A stretch of 64,000 nt of DNA from Pseudoxanthomonas sp. CF125 (GTDB taxonomy: Bacteria; Pseudomonadota; Gammaproteobacteria; Xanthomonadales; Xanthomonadaceae), in contig NZ_FNLD01000001.1 of NCBI RefSeq assembly GCF_900104085.1, positions 1,842,331 through 1,906,330 of the forward strand, read 5' to 3'. Positions 47,021 to 55,501 of the stretch are shown here, in pieces; the first letter of the stretch is position 1, and each line of letters starts with the position of its first letter. The notes below the pieces were generated by a model that was not told the origin of the DNA, searched no databases, and saw only the letters and a program-made list of their open reading frames with translations. A program made the translations under genes and the position numbers.

Positions 47021-47446
47021 AGGTTTGCTCTTCCTTGTAAAGGGATGGAATCCGTCCTGAAGGACGACGGAACGACGCGCGTCGAAGACGCGTCACGAGC
47101 CTACTACGCCGTGAACGTTGCATCGCACGTTGCGATGCAAGTGTGCTTTTACTTACAGATAAACCGTTATCGCTCAATCTCCACGACACGAACCTATTTG
47201 CAGCATTTCCCACGTTATTTTATTTCTGGTGAAAATTGGCCTAAGACACACCGTGCGAAATTTCATCAATCCATATAGAGCTCCGCTTAAACAACCAAAT
47301 CCTACGAACTACTGTGAGCCATCCAACAATGCTCAGAGCCCGCAGATGATTTTCTTGATTGAACAGCACACACGGAGTTGACTTCCCCCAGAAAGAAAGC
47401 ACATCTTTGTCTTGCCGCAAGGTAGCGGCACTAACAAGGATGAGAA
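47021..47446. other. AT-richer upstream region of the protease
   Basis: No gene is supported. It contains a perfect 10-bp inverted repeat (47118-47140) about 100 bp upstream of the protease start, and a low-GC stretch from 47150 to 47330. Confidence 0.7.
47118..47140. promoter_or_regulatory. Perfect palindrome upstream of the protease
   Basis: TTGCATCGCA-CGT-TGCGATGCAA, 98 bp before the protease ATG. It is a candidate operator, or a hairpin in the 5' leader. Confidence 0.5.
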
Positions 47447-47686
47447 ATGTTACGGAATCGCACAATTGGCGTCGCAATCATATTCGGCGTCTTGGCTATC
47501 GCCTCCCTTGCCAATATGAATAAAGCGCTTGCTAGACAGTCGGTCGAAGTTAACGGAAATACTTTTGTTTGCCAGAACTCTTGCGTAGTGTCTTCCAATA
47601 GCAATGGGCAATTAAGTGTCAGAGATAGCAAGTTCGGCTGGGTTGCGATGATCGTGAAAGGTCCTGGGTCCATAATGGTTCCTTGA
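47447..47686 (+). CDS. Small exported protein of unknown function
   Basis: 79 residues with a signal peptide (NRTIGVAIIFGVLAIASLA..., cleavage after NKALA predicted) and a short mature part with a cysteine pair (VCQNSCVV). AAGGA lies 6 bases before ATG. Base composition is AT-richer than the flanks. It is 33 bp before another orphan exported gene and probably shares its transcript. No family recognised. Confidence 0.6.
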   Translation: MLRNRTIGVAIIFGVLAIASLANMNKALARQSVEVNGNTFVCQNSCVVSSNSNGQLSVRDSKFGWVAMIVKGPGSIMVP

Positions 47687-47719
47687 TTTCATAAACCAGC
47701 ACCGCTAACCGGACAGCCC

Positions 47720-48421
47720 ATGCACAAAACAAAAGTAATCTTCGCACTAACAATCGTAGCTGCGATCGCGATCATTTACACCTTTGCGACGGATATACGG
47801 GGCGTTAGAACCACGCTGTTTGGTGCACAAACCGATTCTCCACTGAACACAGAATCTTCAGTCAGCGCTGGCGAGGATCGGCAAAGCGGCTCCACCGACA
47901 ATGGGCTGTCCTCGAGTGCGGCGAAGACTAAAGCTTCCGAGAATGTAGCCCCTGCCACTTCTTCCGCACACTCAACTCCAACCGAACGACCCCGACCAGT
48001 AGAATCATTGCTGGTTTCTCCCGGCGGATTAAAGACTGGATACATCAACGCGATCATTGGAGTGGACGAATTTGATCGCGTTCTCGACCGGCTGAGAACC
48101 GAAAGCTACACCGACCCGGATGCAACCCAGATCAGCAAGCTATACGAGGAAATCCTTAGGTCTTCCCTGAAGTCATCCGACACAGGAGTTTCTCTAAACA
48201 AATTGGCATGCGGACTCACTGTATGCGCAGCTTCTTTTAACGGCAGCCCCATGGATGAGGGGAGATTTACCACTATGCTCCTCGGGGCGGGAAGCGAAAG
48301 AGGCGTGGGCATATATTCGGCAATAGTTCGAGCTTTCCCACCACCAACCCCGAATGATCCTGCAACGTATCGGGTGTTTTTCTCGACCGACAGGAATAAC
48401 AACACGATCACGGTAGATTAA
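47720..48421 (+). CDS. Membrane-anchored protein of unknown function
   Basis: 233 residues: N-terminal membrane anchor (VIFALTIVAAIAIIYTFAT), a Ser/Thr/Pro-rich linker to about 100, then a folded domain with VDEFDRVLDRLRTESYTDPD and a Cys pair (KLACGLTVCAASF). No ribosome site is clear, so translation may depend on the upstream gene. Codon use is less GC-biased than that of its neighbours, suggesting acquisition. No known domain. Confidence 0.65.
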   Translation: MHKTKVIFALTIVAAIAIIYTFATDIRGVRTTLFGAQTDSPLNTESSVSAGEDRQSGSTDNGLSSSAAKTKASENVAPATSSAHSTPTERPRPVESLLVSPGGLKTGYINAIIGVDEFDRVLDRLRTESYTDPDATQISKLYEEILRSSLKSSDTGVSLNKLACGLTVCAASFNGSPMDEGRFTTMLLGAGSERGVGIYSAIVRAFPPPTPNDPATYRVFFSTDRNNNTITVD

Positions 48422-48483
48422 TCACCAGCCTTTTCCCGGTCAGCCATTCACATGCCCGACCCTGGAAGACCACTCCACTGTCG

Positions 48484-48921
48484 TCACCACACCCCAGTGT
48501 TTGGCATCGACAGCCACGGCTCCTGCGGCGGCAGGCGTCCGCCTTTCTGCAACAATTCGATGGAAATCAGGTCGGGCGTGCGCACGAACGCCATGCGGCC
48601 GTCGCGTGGCGGACGGTTGATGACGACGCCTTGCGATTGCAGGTGCGCGCAGGTGGCGTAGATGTCGTCGACTTCGAAAGCCAGGTGGCCGAAGTTGCGC
48701 GCGCTGCCGTAGTCCTCGGCGGGCGAATCGTCGGCGGGCGGCCAGTTGTAGGTCAGTTCGATTTCGGCTTCTGGATTGGCGGGCGCGCCGAAATAGACCA
48801 GGGTGAAGCGTCCGCCTTCGTTTTCGATGCGTCGGGTTTCGGCAAGGCCCAGGCCTTGGGTGAAGAACTTGGCGGTGGCGTCCAGGTCGTGGACGCGGAT
48901 CATGGCATGCAGGTATTTCAT
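48484..48921 (-). CDS. gloA: Glyoxalase I-like VOC protein
   Basis: 145 residues. The metal-ligand pattern of glyoxalase I is visible: His in [10 protein letters not shown], Glu in EIELTYNW, His in [11 protein letters not shown] and Glu in ISIELLQ. This suggests lactoylglutathione lyase activity on methylglyoxal hemithioacetal, but the GSH-binding residues were not verified, so the symbol is provisional. It lies 35 bp after an SDR gene on the same strand. Confidence 0.8.
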   Translation of the reverse strand: MKYLHAMIRVHDLDATAKFFTQGLGLAETRRIENEGGRFTLVYFGAPANPEAEIELTYNWPPADDSPAEDYGSARNFGHLAFEVDDIYATCAHLQSQGVVINRPPRDGRMAFVRTPDLISIELLQKGGRLPPQEPWLSMPNTGVW

Positions 48922-48956
48922 CGTGACGGGGGCTCCGATGGCGTTGAGTCGTCTGC

Positions 48957-49775
48957 TCAATCGAGGAACAGATCGGGATAAAGCGGTTTGGAAGGATCGA
49001 CCGCGTAGTTCGAAAGATCGGTGACGCCGGCCTCGGCCAATACTTCGTCATCGATCAGGAAATTTCCGGAGAATCCTGCGGCCCCGCGCGTGAGTACGGC
49101 GTGCGCGGCGTCGGCCATTATTTCCGGCTTGCGGCCGTTGGCGGCGTCCACGCCGGGAATCATGTTCAGCGCCTCGGTGGCGATCAGCGTGCGCGGCCAC
49201 AGCGCATTGACCGCGACGCCTTGCGGCCCGAACTCCGCCGCCAGACCCAGGGTGACGAAACTCATGCCCATCTTGGCCAGCGTATAGCCGGTGTGCGGCC
49301 CCCACCATTTCGGATCCAGCGACGGCGGCGGTGCAAGCGTGAGGATATGCGGATTGGGCGCCGCCAGCAGATGCGGAAGACAGGCCTGCGCACACAGAAA
49401 ACTGCCGCGCGAATTGACCTGGCTCATCAGGTCGAAACGCTTCATCGGCGTATCCAGCGCGCCGCGCAGCCAGATGGCGCTGGCGTTGTTGACCAGGATG
49501 TCGATGCCGCCGAAAAGATCCACCGTGGCGGCGACCGCCGCCTTCACTTCGTCTTCCTCGCGGATGTCGCATTTGAGCGCCAGGCCCTGGCCGCCAGCGG
49601 CGTTCACCGCCTCGGCAGCAGTGTGGATGGTGCCCGGCAGCTTCGGGTTGGGCACCGACGACTTGGCTGCGATGGCCACGTTGGCGCCGTCGCGCGCGGC
49701 CCGCAGCGCGATGGCCAGGCCGATGCCGCGCGAGGCGCCGGTGATGAAGAGGGTTTTGCCTGCGAGGGTGGTCAT
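48957..49775 (-). CDS. HSDL2-like short-chain dehydrogenase/reductase
   Basis: 272 residues. NAD(P)-binding [23 protein letters not shown], and the catalytic YTLAK pair are present. The C-terminal [14 protein letters not shown]...[14 protein letters not shown]...PLYPDLFLD closely matches animal HSDL2 and its bacterial relatives, which lack a defined substrate. The residue aligned with the Ser of the HSDL2 'NISPP' segment appears as Ala (TLAPPP), so the proton relay may differ. It shares a transcript with a glyoxalase-like gene. Confidence 0.88.
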   Translation of the reverse strand: MTTLAGKTLFITGASRGIGLAIALRAARDGANVAIAAKSSVPNPKLPGTIHTAAEAVNAAGGQGLALKCDIREEDEVKAAVAATVDLFGGIDILVNNASAIWLRGALDTPMKRFDLMSQVNSRGSFLCAQACLPHLLAAPNPHILTLAPPPSLDPKWWGPHTGYTLAKMGMSFVTLGLAAEFGPQGVAVNALWPRTLIATEALNMIPGVDAANGRKPEIMADAAHAVLTRGAAGFSGNFLIDDEVLAEAGVTDLSNYAVDPSKPLYPDLFLD

Positions 49776-50119
49776 GCGAGGTCCTGTGGTGCGGTGTTGT
49801 TGGGGCGGTAGACCCACATGCTTGCGCTGCCTGTCGCCGCTCGGACGTCATCCCAGCGAACGCTGGAAGTGCTTTTCAACAGCCGAATGGCTGGTCATCC
49901 ATTTTGATGTTGCTTTGCTTTTAAGTTCTCTCGTCGGGTTCACGCCAAGATCAAGATGGATCCCAGCGTTCGCTGGGATGACGATAACCGGGGTTCGGGT
50001 TCCAATACCGACTCGAAGGAACCACCACCCACACATCAATGTCCCATACCCGACGCCTGGTCACAGTCTAAACCCACACTCCAGGCTTGGCCTGGGCGCG
50101 CACCTTATAATCGGCGGCA
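49776..50119. other. Intergenic region with class R8 repeats
   Basis: No supportable gene. It contains an inverted repeat (49846-49867 and 49961-49983) and a 24-base unit (49874-49897) that recurs, inverted with one mismatch, at 52264-52287. Confidence 0.7.
49846..49983. repeat. Inverted repeat (class R8)
   Basis: CGTCATCCCAGCGAACGCTG on the left and CAGCGTTCGCTGGGATGACG on the right enclose about 95 bases. A half copy lies at 16851-16877. Confidence 0.75.
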
Positions 50120-52135
50120 ATGAATCCTTCCTGGTTCGACAACCTGCTGGCCTGGATCACTGCGCATCCCGTGGCCGCGGGGGCCGTGATCTTCGCCATC
50201 GCGTTCTGCGATGCGTTGATCGTGCTGGGCGCGATCGTGCCGGCGCTGCCGCTGTTGTTCGCCGTGGGCATGCTGATAGGCCTGGGCGAACTGTCCGGGC
50301 CGTATGCGGTGGTATCGGCGGCGGCAGGTGCGTTCGCCGGCGATGCGATCAGCTTCCAGATCGGCCGACGCTGGGGACCGCAGCTGCGCAATCACTGGCC
50401 GTTCCGCAAGTATCCGCAACTGCTGGATCGCGGCGAGACGATGTTCCGCCGCAATGCGCTCAAGAGCATCCTGATAGCGCGCTATGTGGGGCCGATCCGC
50501 CCTTTCGTGCCGGCGATCGCGGGGATGCTGTCAATGCCGTGGCGCCGCTATCTGCCGGCCAGCCTGATCGCCGCGCTCAGCTGGGCGGTGCTGTTCCTGG
50601 CCCCGGGATGGGTGCTGGGCGAGGCCTACGATGCGGTGGCTGCGGTCGCCGGACGGTTGGCGCTGGTGTTGGCATTGGTGCTGGCAGTGATCGCCGTGGC
50701 CTGGGCGGGTGTGCTGTACACCTATCGCTGGTTTGCCGCGCATGCCGACTCGCTGCTCGCGCGCGCGCTAGCCTGGTCGCACGAGCACCCGGTGCTGGGG
50801 CGTTATTCGATGGCCGTATTCGACCCGCAGCGGCGCGAATCGGTGCCGCTGGCCTTGCTGGGCGTGATGCTGCTGGCCATGGGCTGGATCTGGTTCGCCT
50901 TCCTGGCGCTGGTGCTGGGGCATGGCGAACCCCTGGGCGTAGACCTGGCCATCCACCAGGCGATGCAGGCCTTGCGCAATCCGCTGGCCGATTACCCGCT
51001 GGCCGCGCTTGCGTCGCTGGGCGACTGGGAAGTACTGACCCCAGCTGCGGCGGTGGTGCTGCTGTATCTGGCCTGGCGCAAGCGCTGGATGGCGGCGGCG
51101 CACTGGCTGGCGGCGCTGGCCTTCGGCCTGGCCTTGACCGCCTGGTTGGGCGTGTCGGTGGATTTTCCGCGCCCGCCCGCGGTCGGCAGCGGTTTCAGTT
51201 TCCCTTCGATCACCATCACCATGGCCACGATCACCTTCGGCTTTTTTGCCGTGCTGATCGCGCGCGAGCTGCCGGGGCGCCGGCGCATCTGGCCTTACCT
51301 GGTGTCGGGCCTAGTGGTGGCGTTGATCGGCTTCGCACGCATCTACCTGGGCGCGCACTGGTTGAGCGACGTCATCGGCGGAATGCTGTTCGGCATCGTC
51401 TGGCTGCTGGTGTTGGGCATCGCCTACCGGCGCCGCACCGTCCGCTCGCTGTGGATGAAGCCGCTGGCGTGGTTGTTCTACAGCGCCATCGCCGTGGCGG
51501 CGCTCTGGCACGCGCCGCGCAACATCGCGCCGCTGCTGGCGCAATTTGAAGTCATTCAATTCACCACCTCGACTCCATTGGAAGACTGGTGGGAAAACGA
51601 CTGGCAGCGGCAGCCCGCACGGCGCAACGAGTTCGACGACGAACAGCGTTGGCCGCTGGATGTGCAGGTCGCCGGCCCGCTGGCTCCCCTGCGCGCGCAG
51701 TTGCAGGCGAAGGGCTGGCGGATGCAGGACGAAGCCGGTTGGGAACAGGCCCTCAACCTGCTGGATAGCGATCTTCCCGAACAACGGCAGCCGGTGCTAC
51801 CGGCCACCCTGGATACCCGCGCGGAAAGCCTGCTGATGCTGCGCGACGGACCGCAGCCCGGCGAGATGCTGGCGCTGCGGCTGTGGGCTACGCCGGTAAT
51901 GTTGTCGCCGGACGGCCCGGGCAAGAAGGCGCTGCCGTTGTGGATCGGCAGCGTGCAGACGCTGCAGCACCGGCGTGCCTTCGAAGTAGTCGGCATGTGG
52001 CGGCCGTTGCGCGAGGCCGGCTCGTCGCTGGAAGCGTTGACCGAAGCGACCGAGGGGATGGAGCAGCGGGTCGCTTTGCATCCTGAGTCGCAGGTACCTG
52101 TGTTGCGGATCCGGACGGATCGCACTGCGAAGTAG
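50120..52135 (+). CDS. Bifunctional DedA/PAP2-phosphatase membrane protein with LssY-like C-terminus
   Basis: 671 residues. Residues 1-190 form a DedA/SNARE-associated domain (GDAISFQIGRRWGP, RYVGPIRPFVPAIAGML). From about 210 to 460 is a PAP2 acid phosphatase with KxxxxxxRP-like region, PSITITMATITFG and the R...H motif in FARIYLGAHWLSDVIGG. The C-terminal 180 residues are LssY-like (TTSTPLEDWW, ...). It probably dephosphorylates lipid carriers or undecaprenyl-PP while the DedA part handles lipid transport. At least 10 membrane segments. Confidence 0.9.
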   Translation: MNPSWFDNLLAWITAHPVAAGAVIFAIAFCDALIVLGAIVPALPLLFAVGMLIGLGELSGPYAVVSAAAGAFAGDAISFQIGRRWGPQLRNHWPFRKYPQLLDRGETMFRRNALKSILIARYVGPIRPFVPAIAGMLSMPWRRYLPASLIAALSWAVLFLAPGWVLGEAYDAVAAVAGRLALVLALVLAVIAVAWAGVLYTYRWFAAHADSLLARALAWSHEHPVLGRYSMAVFDPQRRESVPLALLGVMLLAMGWIWFAFLALVLGHGEPLGVDLAIHQAMQALRNPLADYPLAALASLGDWEVLTPAAAVVLLYLAWRKRWMAAAHWLAALAFGLALTAWLGVSVDFPRPPAVGSGFSFPSITITMATITFGFFAVLIARELPGRRRIWPYLVSGLVVALIGFARIYLGAHWLSDVIGGMLFGIVWLLVLGIAYRRRTVRSLWMKPLAWLFYSAIAVAALWHAPRNIAPLLAQFEVIQFTTSTPLEDWWENDWQRQPARRNEFDDEQRWPLDVQVAGPLAPLRAQLQAKGWRMQDEAGWEQALNLLDSDLPEQRQPVLPATLDTRAESLLMLRDGPQPGEMLALRLWATPVMLSPDGPGKKALPLWIGSVQTLQHRRAFEVVGMWRPLREAGSSLEALTEATEGMEQRVALHPESQVPVLRIRTDRTAK

Positions 52136-52592
52136 AGGTAACCGCGGGACTTTCGCGGGCTCAGCCATCTTCGAGAAAGAACCCTTCCCCTGCTTGCGGG
52201 GGAAGGTGCCGAAGGCGGATGGGGGCGCTCTTGGCGCCATCTTTCAGCTCAGAGCAAGAGCGTTGACCAGCCGTTCGGCTGTTGAAAGCCGCGCTACGCG
52301 CGAGTCACTTTCTTTGCTTGTGCAAAGAAAGTAACCAAAGAAACACACCCTAACGATGCGCCCGGCGATAAAGCCGCCGGGTCCGCAAGCAGGTCAGGAA
52401 TTTCCGTAAGGCGCATCCTGCGCCTCCGGAAACGGCGCACATCCATGTGCGCCGCCCCTGCGGGGTTTGCCTGACCTGCTTGCCGCATCTCACGGGGTTT
52501 CAGGTCACAATCAAAAGCGAAGCAGAAGCATGGCGACATGACGACCTGACTTCTAAAGCCTTCAGCTATCTCGACCCCGATTAGGCGAACAC
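52136..52592. other. Gene-free interval with structured repeat
   Basis: 457 bp. It contains a hairpin-forming CCCTTCCCC..GGGGGAAGG run near 52186-52206, a 24-base unit shared with 49874-49897 (52264-52287) and structured repeat copy B. No gene is supported. Confidence 0.8.
52290..52500 (+). repeat. Structured multi-hairpin repeat, copy B
   Basis: Outer 14-bp perfect stem GCAAGCAGGTCAGG/CCTGACCTGCTTGC (52385-52398 with 52470-52483) encloses hairpins at 52401-52432, 52434-52453 and 52455-52465. Upstream hairpins lie at 52307-52332 (11-bp perfect stem) and 52361-52381. The element sense is plus, opposite to copy A at 16.6-16.8 kb. Confidence 0.85.
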
Positions 52593-53165
52593 TCAAGGCA
52601 TCATCCGCAACAGCATCGACAAGCGTTCGTGCGCATCGTCCTCCTGCAACACCGACAATCGCTGCGCATCCTCGAGCGGCAGGAATTCGGCCAGCCGCCA
52701 TCCCACCCAGGCCGCATCGTCGAAACGCGCATTGCTGACCTTGCTGTGTTCGCCGCCGATCTTCTCCAGGAAGTGCTGCAGCACCGTGGCCAGCAGCGCG
52801 TGTTCCGGGCGCAGCGGATCGTCCAAGTCGGCTTCGCGCCATTCCACTTCGCCCATGATCAGGCCGTTGTCACGCACACGCGTGCGGCTGACATGGAAAC
52901 GCCGCGCGCCGCGCACCTGCAGGGTGAGCAATCCATCGTCGCCGGTATCGAAATCCTCGATCAGCGCTTCGGTGCCGAAGGCGGCGGGCGTGGCCGGTAC
53001 CCCGGCCTCATTGCCGGCCAGGATCATGCACACGCCGAAGCCGTGCCCATTGCGCCCGCAATCGCGCACCATGTCCAGATAGCGGCGCTCGAACAGGCGC
53101 AAGCCCAGCGACGCGCCCGGCAACAACACGGTATGCAACGGAAACAACGGCAGCGACTCGGTCAT
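52593..53165 (-). CDS. LON N-terminal substrate-binding domain protein
   Basis: 190 residues consisting of a Lon-type substrate-binding domain: SLPLFPLHTVLLPGASLGLR, LFERRYLDMVRDC, FGVCMILAG and EFLPLEDAQRLSVLQ. No protease or ATPase domain follows. Such stand-alone proteins occur widely in gammaproteobacteria, with a proposed adaptor role. It lies downstream of mpl across a REP. Confidence 0.88.
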   Translation of the reverse strand: MTESLPLFPLHTVLLPGASLGLRLFERRYLDMVRDCGRNGHGFGVCMILAGNEAGVPATPAAFGTEALIEDFDTGDDGLLTLQVRGARRFHVSRTRVRDNGLIMGEVEWREADLDDPLRPEHALLATVLQHFLEKIGGEHSKVSNARFDDAAWVGWRLAEFLPLEDAQRLSVLQEDDAHERLSMLLRMMP

Positions 53166-53176
53166 GCATGTCATCG

Positions 53177-53262
53177 GTAGGGTGGGCCTTGGCCCACCAT
53201 TGCCATGCATTAAATTGCCATGGCGTTGGAACGGAAAGGCGGTGGGCCAAGGCCCACCCTAC
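53177..53262. repeat. GTAG REP doublet (class R5)
   Basis: Inverted GTAGGGTGGGCCTTGGCCCA and complement with a spacer of about 45 bases. Confidence 0.8.
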
Positions 53263-53267
53263 GTGGA

Positions 53268-54641
53268 TTATCGCAATGCCGCCAGGAAACGGCGCGGCGC
53301 GCCATCGAAGCCGCCGTTGGACATGAACACCACGTGGTCTCCGTCGCGGACCAGCGAGCGCAGCGCATCGATCAAAGCATCCACGTCGGCGACGGTGCGC
53401 GCGTCGCCGCGGATCGCCGCCACTACTTTGCCGGCGTCCCACGCCAATTCCGGACGATGCAGGAACACCACCGCATCGGCGCCGTCCAGCGAGGGCGCCA
53501 GCGCATCCGAATGCGCGCCCAGACGCATGGAATTGCTGCGTGGCTCCATGGCTACGACAATCCGCGCATCGCCGACTTTCGCGCGCAAGCCCTGCAGCGT
53601 GGTCTGGATGGCGGTGGGGTGGTGGGCGAAATCGTCGTAGATGGTGACGCCTTCGGCCTGTCCGATGACTTCCAAGCGACGCTTGACGCTGCGGAAGTCG
53701 GCCAGGGCCGGGATCACGCTGGCGATATCGACGCCTACCGCGTTCACCGCGGCCAGCGCCGCCAGTCCGTTCAACACATTGTGCCGGCCCAGCATGGGCC
53801 AGCGCACCACGCCGATCTCGTTGCCGTTGTGGAGCACGGCGAATGCGCTGCCGTCTTCGTTGACAAGACGCGCGCTCCATTCCAGCGACGCATCGGGCAC
53901 TTCGTTCTGAAGCCCGAAGCGCTCGACCGGCGTCCAGCAGCCCATCGCCAGCACTTCGGCAAGACGCGCGTCCTCGCCGTTGACGATTAGGCGCCCCCGC
54001 CCAGGCACCGTGCGCACCAGATGGTGGAACTGACGCTGGATCGAGGCGATGTCGGGGAAGATGTCGGCGTGGTCGTATTCCAGGTTGTTGAGGATCGCCA
54101 CCAGCGGCCGGTAGTGCACGAACTTGCTGCGCTTGTCGAAGAATGCGGTGTCGTATTCGTCGGCTTCCACCACGAACTCGCTGCCGCCGCCGACGCGCGC
54201 GGACACACCGAAATCCTCGGCCACGCCGCCGATCAGGAAGCCCGGATTGCGGCCGGCCGCTTCCAGCAGATAGCTGAGGATGGTGGTGGTGGTGGTCTTG
54301 CCGTGGGTGCCGGCCACCGCGATGGTGTCGCGGCCGGGCAGCACGCGCTCGGCCAGCCATTGCGCGCCTGAGGTGTACTTGCGGCCCGCATCCAGCACCG
54401 CCTCGACCGCCGCGTTGCCGCGCGAAAGCGCGTTGCCGACAACGATTTCGTCGCAGTCGGGGGAAATGTTCTGCGGCAGGTAGCCTTGCGAGAACGCGAT
54501 ACCCAGCGTTTCCAACTGGGTGGACATGGGCGGGTAGATGGCCTGGTCGCTGCCTTCCACGACATGGCCCAGCTCGCGCGCCAATGCGGCGACGCCGCCC
54601 ATGAAAGTGCCGGCGATGCCGAGAATATGGAGTTTGCTCAT
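53268..54641 (-). CDS. mpl: UDP-N-acetylmuramate:tripeptide ligase
   Basis: 457-residue Mur-ligase-family enzyme that recycles murein tripeptide by joining it to UDP-MurNAc. Features are N-terminal HILGIAGTFMGGVAALAREL, P-loop GTHGKTTTT (about 113-121), AFFDKRSKFVHYRPLVAILN (Mpl-specific) and DDFAHHPTAI. Length matches E. coli Mpl (457). It is in line with the LON gene, and downstream of a REP and adk on the same strand. Confidence 0.95.
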   Translation of the reverse strand: MSKLHILGIAGTFMGGVAALARELGHVVEGSDQAIYPPMSTQLETLGIAFSQGYLPQNISPDCDEIVVGNALSRGNAAVEAVLDAGRKYTSGAQWLAERVLPGRDTIAVAGTHGKTTTTTILSYLLEAAGRNPGFLIGGVAEDFGVSARVGGGSEFVVEADEYDTAFFDKRSKFVHYRPLVAILNNLEYDHADIFPDIASIQRQFHHLVRTVPGRGRLIVNGEDARLAEVLAMGCWTPVERFGLQNEVPDASLEWSARLVNEDGSAFAVLHNGNEIGVVRWPMLGRHNVLNGLAALAAVNAVGVDIASVIPALADFRSVKRRLEVIGQAEGVTIYDDFAHHPTAIQTTLQGLRAKVGDARIVVAMEPRSNSMRLGAHSDALAPSLDGADAVVFLHRPELAWDAGKVVAAIRGDARTVADVDALIDALRSLVRDGDHVVFMSNGGFDGAPRRFLAALR

Positions 54642-54691
54642 GGCCCAATTGTCGCCGTTTTACCCGCGGCAACGAAACCCATCCTGCACCT

Positions 54692-54786
54692 GTAGGAGCT
54701 GCGTAAGCTGCGACCGCCACGCTGTGGGCTTTCGGGAGGGTTATCGCAGCCGAAAGGATTCCGTCGCAGCTTACGCAGCTCCTACA
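54692..54786. repeat. GTAG REP doublet (class R4)
   Basis: Arms GTAGGAGCTGCGTAAGCTGC and complement with a spacer of about 47 bases, between adk and mpl. Confidence 0.82.
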
Positions 54787-54799
54787 AGTAGAGCGCGGA

Positions 54800-55378
54800 T
54801 CAGCCGACCTCTTTGGCCGGCGACAACGCTTCGATCAGGCGGCTGAACACCTCATCCAGCGAGCCCACGCCGTTCACCACGGTCAGCTGGCCGTGCTGGC
54901 GGTAATAGTCGATCACCGGCGCGGTCTGACTGTCGTAGACCTTGAGCCGGGTGCGTACGGATTCGGGGGTATCGTCGGCACGTCCCTCGGCGGCGGCGCG
55001 TCCGGCAATACGTTCCACCAGCAACTCGGTGGGCACTTCCAGCTGTACCGCATAGTCCATGGGCTTGCCCATCTTCTGCAGCAGCACGCCCAGCGCGTCG
55101 GCCTGCGCCTGGTTGCGGGGGTAGCCGTCCAGAATGAAGCCGTTGGCGGTGTCGGCGCGGCTGAAGCGGGATTCGAGCATCCCCAGCAGGATTTCATCGC
55201 TGACCAGGTCGCCACGGGCCATCACTTCCTTGGCCTGCATGCCCAACGGGCTGCCGGCGGCCACTTCGGCCCGCAACAGGTCGCCGGTGGAGATATGCGG
55301 AACCTGCAGATATTCCTTGAGGCGCGCGGCCTGCGTGCCCTTGCCCGACCCGGGCGGGCCCAGTAGAACCAATCGCAT
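54800..55378 (-). CDS. adk: Adenylate kinase (short form)
   Basis: 192 residues; interconverts 2 ADP with ATP and AMP. P-loop GPPGSGKGT at 7-15, HISTGDLLRAEV and GFILDGYPRNQAQ. The long LID insertion of E. coli-type enzymes is missing, giving the short form usual in xanthomonads. The signature has DGYPR in place of DGFPR. It is divergent from the PPi-dependent phosphofructokinase gene. Confidence 0.95.
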   Translation of the reverse strand: MRLVLLGPPGSGKGTQAARLKEYLQVPHISTGDLLRAEVAAGSPLGMQAKEVMARGDLVSDEILLGMLESRFSRADTANGFILDGYPRNQAQADALGVLLQKMGKPMDYAVQLEVPTELLVERIAGRAAAEGRADDTPESVRTRLKVYDSQTAPVIDYYRQHGQLTVVNGVGSLDEVFSRLIEALSPAKEVG

Positions 55379-55501
55379 TACTGACTCCCAAAACCAAAAA
55401 TGACCGGATGGCGGACGGCGGCGCTAGACTTTGCTGCGCCAGCGCGGCCCGCGCTATGGCCCAAGCTTACCGCATCCCACCAATCCGGAACGACCTAGAC
55501 C

